Positions 1 through 12,318 are shown, counted from the stretch's first letter. The stretch: DNA of 64,000 bases from Phlebopus portentosus (GCA_037892935.1 JAYXKI010000010.1:806001-870000); one strand, 5' to 3'. Notes: a model not told the origin generated them from the sequence alone. Program-made: numbers and translations.

Positions 1-219
1 CGAATATGGGTCGACAGAGGGCCTCCTGCCGTTCCTCCTGCATCGACATCCCCGCCTTTAAAGGAAGATACTCAAGAGAAACGATGATCCGGAGCTTGGG
101 CGTCTTTTGTCCCTCTGTTCATTTTTTTTACTGTCCCGGGATTATGACGTTAGACGTGTATCGTTACATTTGCTGTTGTTTACTGCATTTATATCCTTTT
201 GATCTATTGTTCAACTGTA

Positions 220-1515
220 CTAAATGCGCCCTACGTGTACCTCTGCTCTCACTATCCTCTCCTGACAAGGAGCATTAGTGCTCGGGCCAGCCGTATTACT
301 AGCGTTCCTCCTGTCCTCAAGCATCGTTTCTCGCTCCTGCATAAGGTCGGCTCCCCATTGCTGTACTTCCGGATGATTCAACTTCGGGATGCTGCTCTCG
401 AAGAATGCATCGAGTTGTTTGTCTTCGTATCTTCGCTCGTACTCCAGTGCTAGAATTTGGAGTTGAGATCTCGAAAGGAAAAAAAATGAAAGATAGTAGT
501 ACCCACTTTGGGATGCCATCTCAAATCTATCAAGGTCTTCAAGCCAGTAAAGATGGATTTCATAAGATCGATTATCCGAAGGGTTTGTTTGATTTTCAGT
601 CTTACCTTTGACGAAACGCGCTTCAGCGGTCTGACCTTCTTCGTATTCCTGACGTCAGAGGGATCAATTTCGATGAATCACGTTCCGCGGAACCAGAAAT
701 ACGGTTTTACTCGAACCGTACATACTTTCCATAAAGCTTCTATTCGTAGTGCAGCTGGACTCGATTGTAGCATTACATGAACAAAGTTCTGCATGGCTTC
801 CTATCGAAGGATCTCGTAAATATGGGCAAAGCTGGATGACGGAGATGCGAAGTGAAATTCACCGCCTCAAGCCTTTGCTTCTCCTCTTTCGGGATACCTC
901 CTCGAGGTGCAATATCGCCGACTGCACGAATAGTAAATCGAAGCATCCGTCTCAGAGACCAAGACCATAACCAACCTTGTGCCTCAGCGAGATCGTGCAC
1001 AAGACACATTAAGATACATCTGCAACGATCTCTATGAGAAGATAGCGAGAAGAGAACTTGAAACCATATAGCTTACTTGGTTATATCAAGAGATGCATCT
1101 GAGGAACACATGGCGAGAAGTGCCATTCTATACATGTGGTCCGAGATACTGGGAACAGATACTCTTCGGTTATGGTTTCGTTCACTTCAGGAGACGCGGT
1201 ACTACCTCTCAGGATCCGGAATCTGAAAGATCAAGTAAGAGCCTTTCGAAAATGCGCTTTCATGCAAAGAAAGAACTAACTCCTCGATCAACCCACCCAG
1301 TCCTCTTTTGAGTCTCGCATGATAATCAGCACATCAATATGAGCTCATAGTGGCGAAGTACGCAGGCATAAACAGCATCCAACCTTTAGTCGCTCCAATA
1401 CATGGAAAAACGCAAGCCTATCTTCTGAAGCGTTCCCCGAAGATTTATAAAGAGGCGGAAATACTCGCTTTGGGTGCGAGGAATTTCCCTCCGTGTTACA
1501 TAGATGGTGATTCAT
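220..1515 (-). CDS. HD-domain 5'-deoxynucleotidase, HDDC2/YfbR type
   Basis: Probable metal-dependent HD phosphohydrolase removing phosphate from deoxynucleoside 5'-monophosphates (family knowledge: human HDDC2, yeast YGK1/YBR242W). Read on the minus strand as about nine exons in phase. In order I see ERLKRTGWVDRG, SISDHMYRMALLAM, the HD pair in CLVHDLAEAQ followed by VGDIAPRGGIPKEEKQRLEA, then EAMQNFVHVMLQSSP, EYEEGQTAEARFVK, DLDRFEMASQ, and a final exon (220-449) starting TLEYERRYEDK. This order matches the family from end to end. The start is the ATG at 1515-1513, the first in frame before the conserved region; the 44 codons before the first intron are not conserved in my memory. Divergent from the DHH phosphoesterase gene, so the two probably share a promoter. 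No break seen. Confidence 0.85.
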
Positions 1516-1879
1516 GCAAGATAAAAGAGGCTGTAAGTCTTCTAGGACGAGATTGTGCTGAAGGAGAGATTTTCACGATGGCGAGGTTCGATGCACGTGA
1601 ACTCAACGCGCCATTGTAATTTGAGCGGAGCTGAAATTACCTCCGAAACGATAGATCATCCGATCGACGCGTGGAATCGGAATCTGAATCAAAATTGATC
1701 GTCCCAATTGATATGATGTCACTTTTCACCCTAAGCTCAGACATGAATCTGGGCTGAATGCGAAACTAACTCTTCAGTTTGGTATGCTTGTTCTACGTTA
1801 TCACCATATGCTATCACCAGATAAATTACATCCTTTCATTTACAAAGCTCACTTGAGGTCATCTGGATACTTTCGCTTC
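1516..1879. promoter_or_regulatory. Divergent intergenic region, HDDC2-like / DHH gene
   Basis: 364 bp lie between the two divergent start codons. It must hold both promoters and 5' UTRs. An upstream in-frame ATG at 1784 precedes the preferred start of the DHH gene at 1880 but gives no conserved residues. An ACGCGT hexamer is present near 1669. No TATA box was assigned. Confidence 0.5.
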
Positions 1880-3401
1880 ATGTCGACTAAACGCAAGAGC
1901 GCATCAGCAACCCCTTCTGCATCTAAGAAGCGCAAGGCTAGTTCTGACCCGAAGGAGCCGAATGTCAGTTCTCCGGACTTTTCTACGTGGCCTGCGCCAC
2001 GAGAGCACATGGAGGACGCAAGAGCTTTTATAAGAGAATGTACTGGCGGAAAGCATACGACACTACTCGTACCAGACAAAGATGGTCAGTTCTCGTGCAA
2101 ACACAGATATAGTTTAACTGAATGTATTGCAACAGCGGATGGCCTTTCGTCGGGCAAGATAATGCATCATACTCTCACTGCTTTAGGACTTCCAAGAGAC
2201 CGTATACTAGTGCATATGCTAGCGAAATCTTCGTCGGTCTTCCAGGACTCAGAACGTGAGAAGATGGAAGCATACGGTGCGACTCGTATCATAGTTATGG
2301 ACCAAGGTTCTCGAGGTGGTCCTCCTCTGGTTTGGCCTATCACGAAGACTGGAGACGCAGTACGCACGCTTATTATTGACCATCACGAAAGCGACGCGTT
2401 CCCGGAAGGGGCTGTCGCAGTCTCTGCCTGCCGATCTCCTCCAATTGTCACTTCTTCGCTTCTTACGTACTTGCTATGCCTGCCTCTGCATCCGAGTGTG
2501 CGCGATGCGTGCGCTTTCCCTTCACTGCTAGGTGTATTTGGAGACCTAGGTCCGAGCGCGGTGGATTGGAACGAGCCGCCGTGGCCCACGCATCTAGGGG
2601 ACGTAGTGAAGAAAGTGACTAAGAAGGCGCTGTCGGATGCGGTGAGTATGATGAATGCACCGCGAAGGGCTGCGGAGTATCAAGGTGCTTTCAATAAAAT
2701 TGTTTCGTCCTATAACGTCTTGCTAAATTTGATCAGTGTATGATGCTTGGGAAGCTATTTTGAAAGCAAATACACCGCAAGAGATATCCTCGAATCCTGT
2801 CTTTCTCACCGCCCGAGCACGAGTCAACGCGGAGGTCGAGCGTTGTACACATGTCGCACCAAAATTCTCCAAAGACGGACGCGTTGCGCTACTGTGCGTT
2901 CACAGCGAATACCAAGTCCATCCATTGATCGCAACGCGCTGGGCAGGTCACCTTCGAGCACGAAACTTGAAACTAGTTATGGTTGCGAACGATGGCTATC
3001 ATCCATCCGGCAAGCACACAAACTTCTCATGCCGGATCGTCTCACATTTGCGAAAGTTGCCCGAGGCGGAAAGACCAAATCTTATCGAGATCCTTTTAGA
3101 GTACGCGAGGAAAGTCCCGGATAAGGGGTTTCTTGAAAGAACCGGAGGAGATTTTGCGAAGGGACATAAAGAAGCGACTGGAGGTATCATCCTTACTGTG
3201 AGTCTAGTCTTTGATCCTGAGAACATCACCGAAGGCGGAGTGACTAAAGGTGACTTGCAGTCCGATTTTGAGATGTTCGTGAAGACAATGGAGATTGGCG
3301 TCAGACCAGATCCATCAGGATCTCCCAAGAGAATACCCAAGAAGGGAACAGAATACCAAAAGACCACATTGACGGCATTCTTCGCACCTTCCCAACAATG
3401 A
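1880..3401 (+). CDS. DHH/DHHA1-family phosphoesterase with a PIP-like C-terminus
   Basis: RecJ-like phosphoesterase of the DHH superfamily. Exon 1 is 1880-2684; a 52-nt intron 2685-2736 keeps phase; exon 2 runs to 3401 (489 aa). A second in-frame 63-nt intron, 3198-3260 (GTGAGT, CTAAAG, TTGCAG), is likely; removing it gives 468 aa and brings the DHHA1 motif next to SDFEMFVKTME as in the family. Seen: basic N-terminus with KRK and KKRK (nuclear signal-like), ATADGLSSG (metal motif I), VMDQGS (motif II), IIDHHES (the DHH motif) and GHKEATGG (DHHA1). The last residues, KTTLTAFFAP, resemble a PCNA-interacting PIP box with K replacing Q. I infer a nuclear nuclease or phosphodiesterase role; substrate unknown. 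The start at the second in-frame ATG is chosen because the 32 residues before it look non-coding. Confidence 0.85.
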
Positions 3402-3601
3402 CAGGCGGGTGCGATAAGCGAAAGTTGAAATGCTATTGTATAGTACAGATAGACTTGAGCAGGGCGGGGAAATGTATCGAGATGCGACAAAATCTGAAAA
3501 CGCATCAGTCTGCTGATTAAGCTGCAAAATAGTTCCTTGATTGATATGGATACACTTACTTGAATCTAGACCTAGGAAGAACGAAGCAAATCAGAGATAA
3601 G

Positions 3602-4332
3602 TCACTCAGCGTATTCGACAACGCCGTCGGAGCCTATTCGACCTCGCGAAACCGTTTGGCCCTTTGCACGCATGATATCCTCTATATTCTTTAATGTTCC
3701 ATCGCCTGTGCCTTCTGTTGTTTTGAACCATCCCAAATGATCAGCAATAAGGTGTCTGAAAACAAAGCAACCTGTTAAGAATGGCCATCGACGTAAATAA
3801 TAGTAAGCACAAACCTATTCTTGCACTTAGGACATTGAACAATGACGATCCCCCGTTCATACGCTCGCTTCGTGAAACCGTGCGTCGAACGCTCATGACA
3901 ATTCGTAACAGTACATGTAAACGTCAGTTGCAGACGGGGTTCTTTCGTTTCTGCCGCACTGGCTTCTGCAGACGATGAAGACGAGACACTAGCGCTCGCA
4001 CTTGCTTCTTGTGTTCTGTTCGTAGAAGTATGTAGGCTTCGTGTCCGTCGCGCCCGTGAGGTGGAGGAAGCCGTAGAATACGTGAGAAGCGGACGCGCTG
4101 CAAGCTTCAGTCGAAATCGAAGCTGGACAGCGACACTAGGAGAAAGAGACGGATGGATTACGATGAGACTTCTCAGCGGGGGCGGAATGCCCATGTTCTT
4201 GAATTTAAAAAGTCGAGAGGGCAGCATGCTCGTCGTAGTTTCTTGGTTGGAACTTAGGCTGAGGACGAGACGCGCAAAAAGGTTGCACGATTCGGAAGAT
4301 GCCGTCATCTTATCAATATCATGAAATATCAC
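3602..4332 (-). CDS. zim17: Zim17/Hep1 (Tim15) DNL-type zinc finger protein
   Basis: Mitochondrial matrix protein that keeps mtHsp70 soluble and helps protein import (family knowledge). Two exons: complement(join(3602..3755,3815..4332)), with a 59-nt intron splitting the Arg of KCKNR|HLIADHLGWF. The zinc finger is complete: LTFTCTVTNCHERSTHGF gives the first Cys pair (C-x4-C, the usual fungal spacing), and IVIVQCPKCKNRH the second, followed by HLIADHLGWF. The N-terminus is rich in Arg, Ser and Leu without many acids, as expected for a presequence. Start is uncertain: in-frame ATGs at 4332, 4308 and 4227; the last gives the cleanest presequence and a length of 188 aa, near the family norm. Convergent with the DHH gene, 200 bp apart. 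Confidence 0.9.
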
Positions 4333-7300
4333 GTGGTTTCTGACCGATATTAAAAAAACTTATTCTCGTCCGTCTTTGGTGTCTGTGTAGAATGTTGCTG
4401 CGCGAGCTATTTTTATTTTCTGTATTCTACCCAGTTCGGCGAACCTGCAAGTTCCCTCATCCAGAAATGGCTGGTAAGTCCGTCACAACGAAGAAGTTCA
4501 CGGTCTCTCGTTTTGGCTCTTATTGCTCTGGTTGACCACTGTCCGCCAGGTCAAAGAATATATTGAGCCGAATACTAGCTTCTGCAGGGTATGGGCAGGT
4601 TTTGAAGGCTGAAGGCAAAGCTTATGCTTGATCAAACTTTGCAACCACTCCGGCATGAGCGATTCTATTCTGTTCGGATTCTGTTCGATCGTTTTATTAA
4701 GTAAAGTTCAAGTTCCAGTTCCCAATCAATCATGACGCCCTGCAATGCTTACCTACTTCGATTCTGTGTACTAGTACAGGGGAATCCGACAAGGGGAGTG
4801 CTGGGGAGTGCTGGCGGGGTGCTGCGGGAAGCACGCAACCATAGATCACGAATGTGCCAAGTTGCCCGACAAAAGCAAGTTCTTGGTTGAAACACGCAAT
4901 GGACAATGTTTCCTCGCTCGACCCGCTCAAGCTGCTGTGTGATCACACGAGCGCAGGTCTGGAGGGGCTCTCATTATTAAGAGACGACGAAAAGTCCGAC
5001 GACCTTGGACGCATCGTTTTGGCTTCCGGCCTCAACTAGGAGCGGAGTCTCTAACTGCCTCTAAGGAACCTAAATGACGGGGTTCATCTGGTTCAATTCA
5101 ACTTCACGATAATCAGTCTTCCACATGGTCAGGTCCGGTGGCAGCGCAGACGAATTCTTTTCCAAGCTTTGCCAAGGCGCCGGACTGTGTCCGACTGTAT
5201 TGATTAAAAATGCCCGTGACGCGATTATACCACCTTTGTTAATATCGAAGCGGAGTACTTATCACGGATGAGAAACTTGCTACTTACTTCAGTATTATCC
5301 TTCAGAGACGATGAAAGACCTGAATTGCTCATTAATAACCGACATACGACATACGGCTCCTGGATTGGGATCTAATCGGCCCGGATTTAGACTGTCATCC
5401 AGAGTTAAGGCCACGGGATATCTGACTAGCCTATTGGATTGGAAATACGAGTGCCAACAGAAGACCATCTCAAACTCAAGAGCAAAAGGGTCGTGCCGTT
5501 ATTCACTACCTTCTTTAATACTTACTCTTCCTCACTCTGTGTCGAATAGATGATAAGCCGGTCAAATGCTGACCCTTAATGAGGAAGATACGAATTCACT
5601 TGTTCGCCATTTCTCGTTTGCGCCTATCGGGATGAAGATACGTGATATAAAGCCCGCAACTTTCACGACTGGCCGCTTCGAATGCCGAGATTCCACACCG
5701 TCTCAAGGCTCTGAAAAAGAAGAGAAAGAGAATCGTTGCGAATTTAAGGAGTTTGATTTGACCAGTCTCTAGCACAAGTCAAGTGTCAACGATCGTCGCC
5801 CGAGATATTCTGATTCCATTTGTCTTTATCAGTTACTTTCTATCAGTAGTCCAAAGCCGAGGCGACAACCTGCACAGTAGCATGACAGGAGCGATTAACG
5901 CTGGAATGAACAAATACAGGCGTATATATGCGAGAGGTTTACATACCTCAATGTGTCGCGATGCATGGTGATGAAAGCAATGGCGTAAAGAGAACTTTCT
6001 GCTGGGGATATTTGAGGATGCTACATGGGCATACCAAATGCTTTCAAAGGAAAATTTGGACACGATGAGTCCTAACCGAAGTAGTTGTCCATCAAAATAC
6101 CTGATTCATCAGTGAACTAACTGGCCTGTGCGTGTCTGCGTCGTCCTATCAGGTCAAGTTATTAGAGGGTGCGCTCGTCTTTGAACCGAGCAAAATCAGC
6201 ATAATTCCCGCAATGTGATTCCATGTTTACGGCCGGTTCCGACAACTTGAATAAATCAATCCGAGGTCGTGTGCACGATAACGCCCTAAGGGTGATGTAG
6301 GGGGCGAAGTAGGGTGAAGGGGAACGGCGCTGATGGACCATGGACTTATAGACCGAGTGCTTCAGTAGGACCACATGTCGCACTTCGTGTAACCTGGTGT
6401 AGTCTGTTGTATTTTCGTACCTGGACTTAGCAAGATGGTGAGAGGGTACCAGACAGGAAAAACGCTTCGAAGCACAAGAAATGCAATCGATCGTGATCGT
6501 GGCAGGAGCTCGTACAGGTGGTCCGCATTGAGTGCACGCGCAGCCTGCCCTGGTCTGACTACCAATAATTCAAGAAGTGGGCGGTAATCGAAGGGTCATC
6601 CTGAGTTCTTCGCAACCCTGTTCTAGGGTGATTGAAGCCCCCCAAGTGACCTATTGCAACGCGATGTCTGCATGTCAATGGGCAAACAGAGCAATTCGAA
6701 GCGACCGTCAGAATCCATCACAAATAAGTGATTGTTGTGATCGGACAAATTAAGACAAACACTACCAATTTCCGTTCCATCCAGGATGTTGATACAATTC
6801 AGGCCGGGTACTTCCGTTACGCTTCTGCCGGCCGTGGACTTCCGGCATCGGCGGCTCGGACGGTAAAAAGCCTGCGGCTCTGCATTGCAAACCACAAAAT
6901 GAAGATATTGATATTATTGGATTGGAGGTTTCCGGTCCTGAAATGCGACGAAAAGGAAGCGCATCACATCCGATGCGGAGGGCAGAAAAGGGCAGAGGGG
7001 GGAGGGAGTCAGAAAGACCTCTACGTTCTTGGCACGGCAACTTTCCGGTTCGTTTCTGTGTTTTGCGGGGGTGGCTGCCTTCCTGATGGAGGACTTGGCA
7101 ACCGGAGGATCAATTTTTACATGTTATTTTTTTTCCGGTCATCGCCACTGCCGATCGAACGAAGCACACGACCCACAAGTTTTTCGCGATAGCATATCCT
7201 AGCATATCCTGTTCTCCTCAGATGAGGATTCTGTACCCGTATGTAGAGGGGGACTGACTGGAAAGGGGGTTAGGAGAATGGCATACAATCGTGACCCTGC

Positions 7301-7632
7301 ACTGTACTCCGGTACATCAACTTCGGTGATCCGTTCACCCTCGATGGTCATGGAATTTGTCGGTAAATGCTGATAAGGACAAACCTGAATAAGTCACTAT
7401 GCCCAGCGAAATCTCGATGAGGTACACAGCAGCCTTGCACACCTCAATTTTCTTATCTTCCAAACTCAAAGATTTCTCTATTCTGCTTTACTCCAACATA
7501 TAAAGCACCCGCTTCGCTCCGGAATGACTCTTTACCTCCTTCTTCCACCTTTACTTCCCGTCCCTCGGGCCGTGCACTTTGCACACAACCTGCTTCCCGG
7601 TTCGGTAGCTTGAGCAGCTTGATAGTTGCGCG
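4333..7632. other. Gene-poor stretch, 3.3 kb
   Basis: Only short, unconserved open frames were found on either strand, and none joined in phase through GT-AG introns into a recognisable protein. No long repeat or transposon core was recognised. The last few hundred bases must contain the promoter and 5' leader of the permease gene. A small direct repeat (AGCATATCCT twice, about 7192-7211) is visible. Confidence 0.5.
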
Positions 7633-9876
7633 ATGTCGTTAAAGGACAAAGATACGAGTTCGAGCAGCGATAAAGTCTCCCTCGAGAAGGGTCTCGGTGG
7701 TGATGCCCTCGCGCACGCCGCTAGTGAGTGATAGCCCATACACTGACCCCTTGGTTCCGCTCAATCTACCATACAGTCGTCGATGACGAGCGTTATCACT
7801 TTGATGCTGCTGATCTTGACCGCGTACAGCGTAAACTGAAGCAGCGCCATGTCCAGATGTACGTCTTCCTCTATGGTTTTGACGTGTTCCAAGTCCTTCG
7901 TAATACCTCGTCCTGACTGTTGACGTGATATCTGCAGGATTGCTGTGAGTGATGTCCTCCACATGGGACGCGGGTATTTGACCATGTGGTCGGAATACAC
8001 GCCCAATTAACATGAATCGATTGACCAATCTGTTGTGTGTGTCAATTCATAGATTGCTGGAACTCTTGGCACAGGTCTTTTCCTTGGCTCTGGTAAAGCT
8101 CTAGCCGGAGCTGGTCCACTTGGGTCCTTCCTTGCCTACGCCCTCGTCGGCTCTGTTGCATACTCGTCAGCATCTACTTTCCAAGTCCTGCCCTACGATC
8201 CTTACAGATACACAGATCACTATGCGCTGTCGGTGAAATGACTGCGCATGCTCCAGTTTCTGGCACATTTCCGCATTTTGCTACTCGTTGGGTAGATCCT
8301 GCGCTTGGTTTTGCGGTCGGCTGGAATTACTTCTATGTAGGTAGCCGACAATCGAACAAAGTGCGTTCGGGATCTGATTGTCCGTTTACATAGTCGAACG
8401 CCATCACAGTGCCCGTCGAGGTTACTGCCGCGCAGATTCTTTTGACATTTTGGGATGATGATGTTTGTTGTCAGGTATCGATGCCTTGGATAGTGTGCTA
8501 ATCATTTTATCGCTCGACTAGGAAGACCACGTAGCGATTTACACCGCTGTGATTGCCGTCTGTACTTGCTTGATCAATATCTTTGGGGTGCGATGGTTCG
8601 GCGAATCTGAATTTGTCTTCTCAATCATCAAAAGTACGTCCAAATCTGCTTATTAGTCCATAGTCCTTCCGTATTAAGTCCAGACGTACAGTAATTTTGA
8701 TTACTGGTCTTATCATCACCGGCCTCGTCATCGACCTTGGAGGTGGACCAGATGGTGACCGTATCGGTTTCCGGTACTGGAAGGACCCAGGTGCCCTCGC
8801 GCAGTCGGATTTGGTCTCCGCCGACAAGGTTCACCTCGGCCGCTTCCTCGGTATGGTATCTGTCCTAGTCCAGGCGGCGTTCTCATTCCAGGGTATGGAG
8901 CTTGTCGCAATCGCAGCTTCTGAGACGCAAAGCCCTCGAAGAAATATTGCAAAGGCTGTTCGCCGTGTGTTCTATCGTATCCTTGTCTTCTATATGTGTG
9001 GTATCTTCATCACGGGTTTACTTGTCCCGTACGATGACCCGAATCTACTCCAGGATACGGGCAATGCTGCGCAGTCACCGTATGTCATTGCGATAAACCG
9101 TGCAGGAATCAAAACTCTCCCTTCCATCATTAACGGTGCGATTTTCTCGAGCGCATTCTCCGCGGGAAATTCGTTCTTGTTCTGCGCATCGCGTATCTTG
9201 TACGGTCTATCAATCCGTGGTCAGGCACCGAGACTTTTCGCATACTGCACAAAGAACGGTCTTCCGATTGTATCCGTTCTGACTGTGAGCTGTTTCGCAT
9301 TCCTTGCGTTTATGAACACGTCTACCGATTCCGCGGAAGTCTTCAAGTAAGTCAAAATTTCATCGTCTCCTTTCGATAATCGTGTTCTGACCTTTGCATC
9401 TGTAGCTGGTTCGTTAATTTGACAACCGTTGCCGGTTTCTTCACCTGGTTTTCCATCAACTTGACTTTCCTCTTCTTCTGTATGTATAAACCTTGGCCGT
9501 CGGAATGTTCGAGACTAATATACGAAATACAGACCGCGGAAAGAAAGCGCAAGGTTTCGACCGTACGAAGAGCGCGTATTACAGCGGATTGCAGCCGTGG
9601 CTATCAATATGGGGATGTTTCTGGTGTGCCCTATTCATCCTTATCAACGGGTTTGAGGTCTTCTTCGACTTCAATGCCTCTGATTTCCTCACATCGTACA
9701 TCAACGCCCCATTGTTCCTCATCTTGTACATTGGATGGAAGTTCTTCAAGCGCACCAAAGTATGGAAGCCACACGAAATGGACTTCGTCACCGGCGTGCC
9801 GACGATGGAGGAGACCGAGATTCCAGAGGACCCGCCTCGGACGATTCTCGAGAAAATCGCAGCTGTTGTATTCTGA
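7633..9876 (+). CDS. Amino-acid permease (APC superfamily, fungal YAT/AAP)
   Basis: Plasma-membrane proton-coupled amino-acid uptake permease of the Gap1/Lyp1 type; substrate not predictable. Ten exons join exactly in phase to 559 aa: 7633-7723, 7777-7858, 7938-7944, 8053-8165, 8216-8336, 8394-8474, 8522-8633, 8692-9346, 9406-9479, 9533-9876. Diagnostic stretches: RHVQMIAIAGTLGTGLFLGS (first transmembrane region), GEMTAHAPVSGTFPHFATRW, AFSFQGMELVAIAASETQSP, and the C-terminal MDFVTGVPTMEETEIPEDPP. Length and order match the family (about 550-600 aa, 12 membrane segments). Exon 3 is only 7 nt (GATTGCT) and supplies the residues M-I-A of the conserved first helix; without it the frame fails. 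Introns are 47-108 nt. No defect seen. Confidence 0.93.
7938..7944 (+). other. 7-nt microexon of the permease gene
   Basis: GATTGCT lies between CTGCAG and GTGAGT. Joined to exon 2 (ending CAGAT) and exon 4 (starting ATTGCT) it restores the family sequence QMIAIAGTLGTG. Skipping it shifts the frame. Confidence 0.8.
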
Positions 9877-10482
9877 GCAGCGGTTTCTCCTCCTTCGTTC
9901 TTGCTTCGTCTCGTTTTGTTCGACCGCAGTTTAAGGCTTCTCCTGTCATTCAGTTTGGTTCGCTGATGGTCAAGTTTCCATGAAAATGCGATAAATTAGA
10001 GTGACCTAACCCGATAAGTAATGTTCACGGCCCCTATATATATTCTCCGATATCTGTCTATCCAGACCCCTCTCCTCTCCGCTGCTTGCTTCCCGGCGCC
10101 TGCGCCAGCTGGCTCCTTACTTATTATGACCTTGGTGTCCATCTCAAAAGTGGCCCAGTGTTGACTATTGTTGTACGATTGGACTGTAATGCCATGCAAT
10201 TGAAGTCGATGAATTCCTTGAAGACTATATGTCATGATAGAAAACAACTTGAATGCGAAAATCCGGTTAAGTATGGATTTTGGTAAAGCCTGTTCCGTGC
10301 GTGACACAAAATTTCCCGAAGAGCTGCTGGTCGTTCGTGAAAAGAGTACTATATAGTGAGGTTGTCTTTGTACAACGAAGGTTACATAACGTTTGTGTTA
10401 CGTAATCTCAGATATCATTTTTTTATTTTTAATAACCTACAATAGAAAGAAGCATTAACTCTGGCTTTGCCTATGCCGTTGC
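9877..10482. other. Convergent intergenic region
   Basis: 606 bp between the stop codons of the permease (+) and the methyltransferase (-). It is AT-rich toward its right end and should hold both 3' UTRs. No conserved coding potential was seen. Confidence 0.5.
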
Positions 10483-12318
10483 TTAAACCTCTCGTGGAAT
10501 CAAAATTTCGGTGTCCGAGACAGATAATGGGAGTTTACGAAATTTTCCTTGCATCCAGACCCGGTACATCTTTAGCTGGCGCCTTCGATTGATGAGCAAG
10601 CGCCGATCAATGCCGAGTTGCTCTATACTGAAAAGCGGATGAGGTGGGCAATCCAATGGCGAGTTTCGGGACGCCGGGTGAGGTGACGTGTTTATAGATG
10701 GTAATGAGAGATGTATTGAGGTGGAAGACTCGGACTCTCCGGACGAAGAGAAGAGCGGACAGGTACGCCCATCTGTGCGATTGGGGAGAGTCGATTCAGT
10801 CAAGACCATATCGGCGCCTTCGACCGATGGAGGCGTTGATGGTTGAGAACGTTGTGCACCGGGAGTGTGGAGCGGCGCGTCTTCCACAGCTTTGCCGTTG
10901 ATGTGACTGTTTTCTTCGTCTTCATACACGATCTTGGGTGTCGGTATCATCTTATATTCAGTCTGAGCGGGCGAACCCGTGAACATCACAGCAAGATCAT
11001 CTGGCATCAGAACAAACATTCAGCATAGCTGAGGATGAGATATATTCCAATAGGTTGTGATCTTACCGAGTTCAAAGAAATACACGCGCGTTTTATCTCC
11101 ACGAATGTAGAAATTATCCTCGAGGAGTCGACCCTCTTTAAAACGTAACTGGGTTAAATCATGTCGACCATAATCACGCAGGACGACGAGGCCCCCAGGA
11201 CGAAGCATCTAATGATAAAAGATCGTCTTAACGACAGTTCATATTTCGGGAATCAATGACGTACTTTGTAGATATTTGAGACGGCTCGGGCCCATTCGTT
11301 CGGATGCAGAGCGCTGAGCACGAAAATTAGAACGACGATATCGATAGACGAGGGTGCAATCCCTTCTGGAAGACCAGCAGTAGAGGTCAAATCCCATACC
11401 GAAGACCGAATTGAGCCAGCAGACGGAGACAAATAATGCTCGTTATGCTGTGCTTTGGGAAAATGATTAGGAAGCTACAGAAACAATGTGGGGTTATCGC
11501 ACTTGTACGAGTTTGACCGCGTGACTAGAATAATCGAACGCATATAGATGTAGGTCGGGATTCTGGTTCGCAGCCAATAAAGGGAAAACGGAATTTCCTG
11601 CGCCTGCAATCACACTGGAGGTCAGCTCATGTACTGTAAAGAGAGCATAGCATGGAAGTACCGCATCCAATTTCTGCGATGGTGACAGGACCGGCCTACT
11701 CGGAGATGAAGGATTAATTGGTCGGCATCCAGATGCACGGTAGCACTCGAATGAGGACTTACGTTAGGATGAGTTGCCGCAACGAGCTCAGGGAATTCTG
11801 TGTGAAGCCTTTTGAGCCAGTTCAAGAATTGCTATGATTGGAGGAAATTCGCGTTTGCATACCATTTACGATTTCGGAAGAATTTGTCCGCATTCATTTT
11901 GTAGAAGTTATCCCTTTAGAGGAGCATTTTGAGGCTGAGTCTATGAGAAAGACTTTCTGTCATTCACTTACCAGTGCTTTGCAGGTTTTTCGTTGTACTT
12001 CGTCTTCTCTTCTTCGGGTACGGGTTTAGCTCTCTGCCGGGCTAGCGAAGAAGCTATCCGCTCATGCTGATCATCCGGGGGTGGGACGTGATCCCAGGCA
12101 TTCTTGCTCCAAACATCTGCGTCGTCTGTGAGAAACCTATCTTGACGTATAGACAATAAGTGGTATGAAAAAGTAAATTAAGAATTGACGATGGCGCACC
12201 TTGAACCAAAAGGTGGTTTCTCTGCGAGAACGTCGTGCACTGACGAGGCTGTCTTCTTGGGCTCTAGATTTAAAGATACCGAGCTAGATGCCTCAACTTG
12301 CACAGCTGGCGATGGCAT
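10483..12318 (-). CDS. trm140: tRNA m3C32 methyltransferase, Trm140/METTL2 type
   Basis: SAM-dependent methyltransferase making 3-methylcytidine at position 32 of tRNAs (family knowledge). Nine exons in phase, 452 aa: complement(join(10483..11000,11067..11208,11265..11447,11503..11603,11662..11695,11763..11808,11863..11913,11972..12136,12200..12318)). Seen in order: FGSRFLTDDADVWSKNAWDH, KHWDNFYKMNADKFFRNRKW, LHTEFPELVAAT, SAM motif I in IAEIGCGAGNSVFPLL, AFDYSSHAVKLV, VLIFVLSALHP, MLRPGGLVVLRDYGRHD, LRFKEGRLLEDNFYIR, DKTRVYFFEL and the family end INRRRQLKMYRVWMQGKFRK. The 452-aa length reflects about 100 inserted residues, rich in Ser and Pro, between the core and this conserved end. Start is the first ATG before the conserved N-terminal block. 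Confidence 0.92.

Noticed and set aside
1350..1619. Plus-strand open frame of 89 codons
   Set aside because: Antisense to exon 1 of the HDDC2-like gene, which reads in phase with conserved sequence.
4446..4462. 17-nt match to factor B coding sequence (TGCAAGTTCCCTCATCC, also 55837-55853)
   Set aside because: No further similarity beyond a few bases on either side; a match of this length can arise by chance among all pairs in 64 kb.
6623..6895. Minus-strand open frame of 90 codons in the gene-poor stretch
   Set aside because: No domain, no adjoining exon in phase, and a competing frame of similar length on the other strand.
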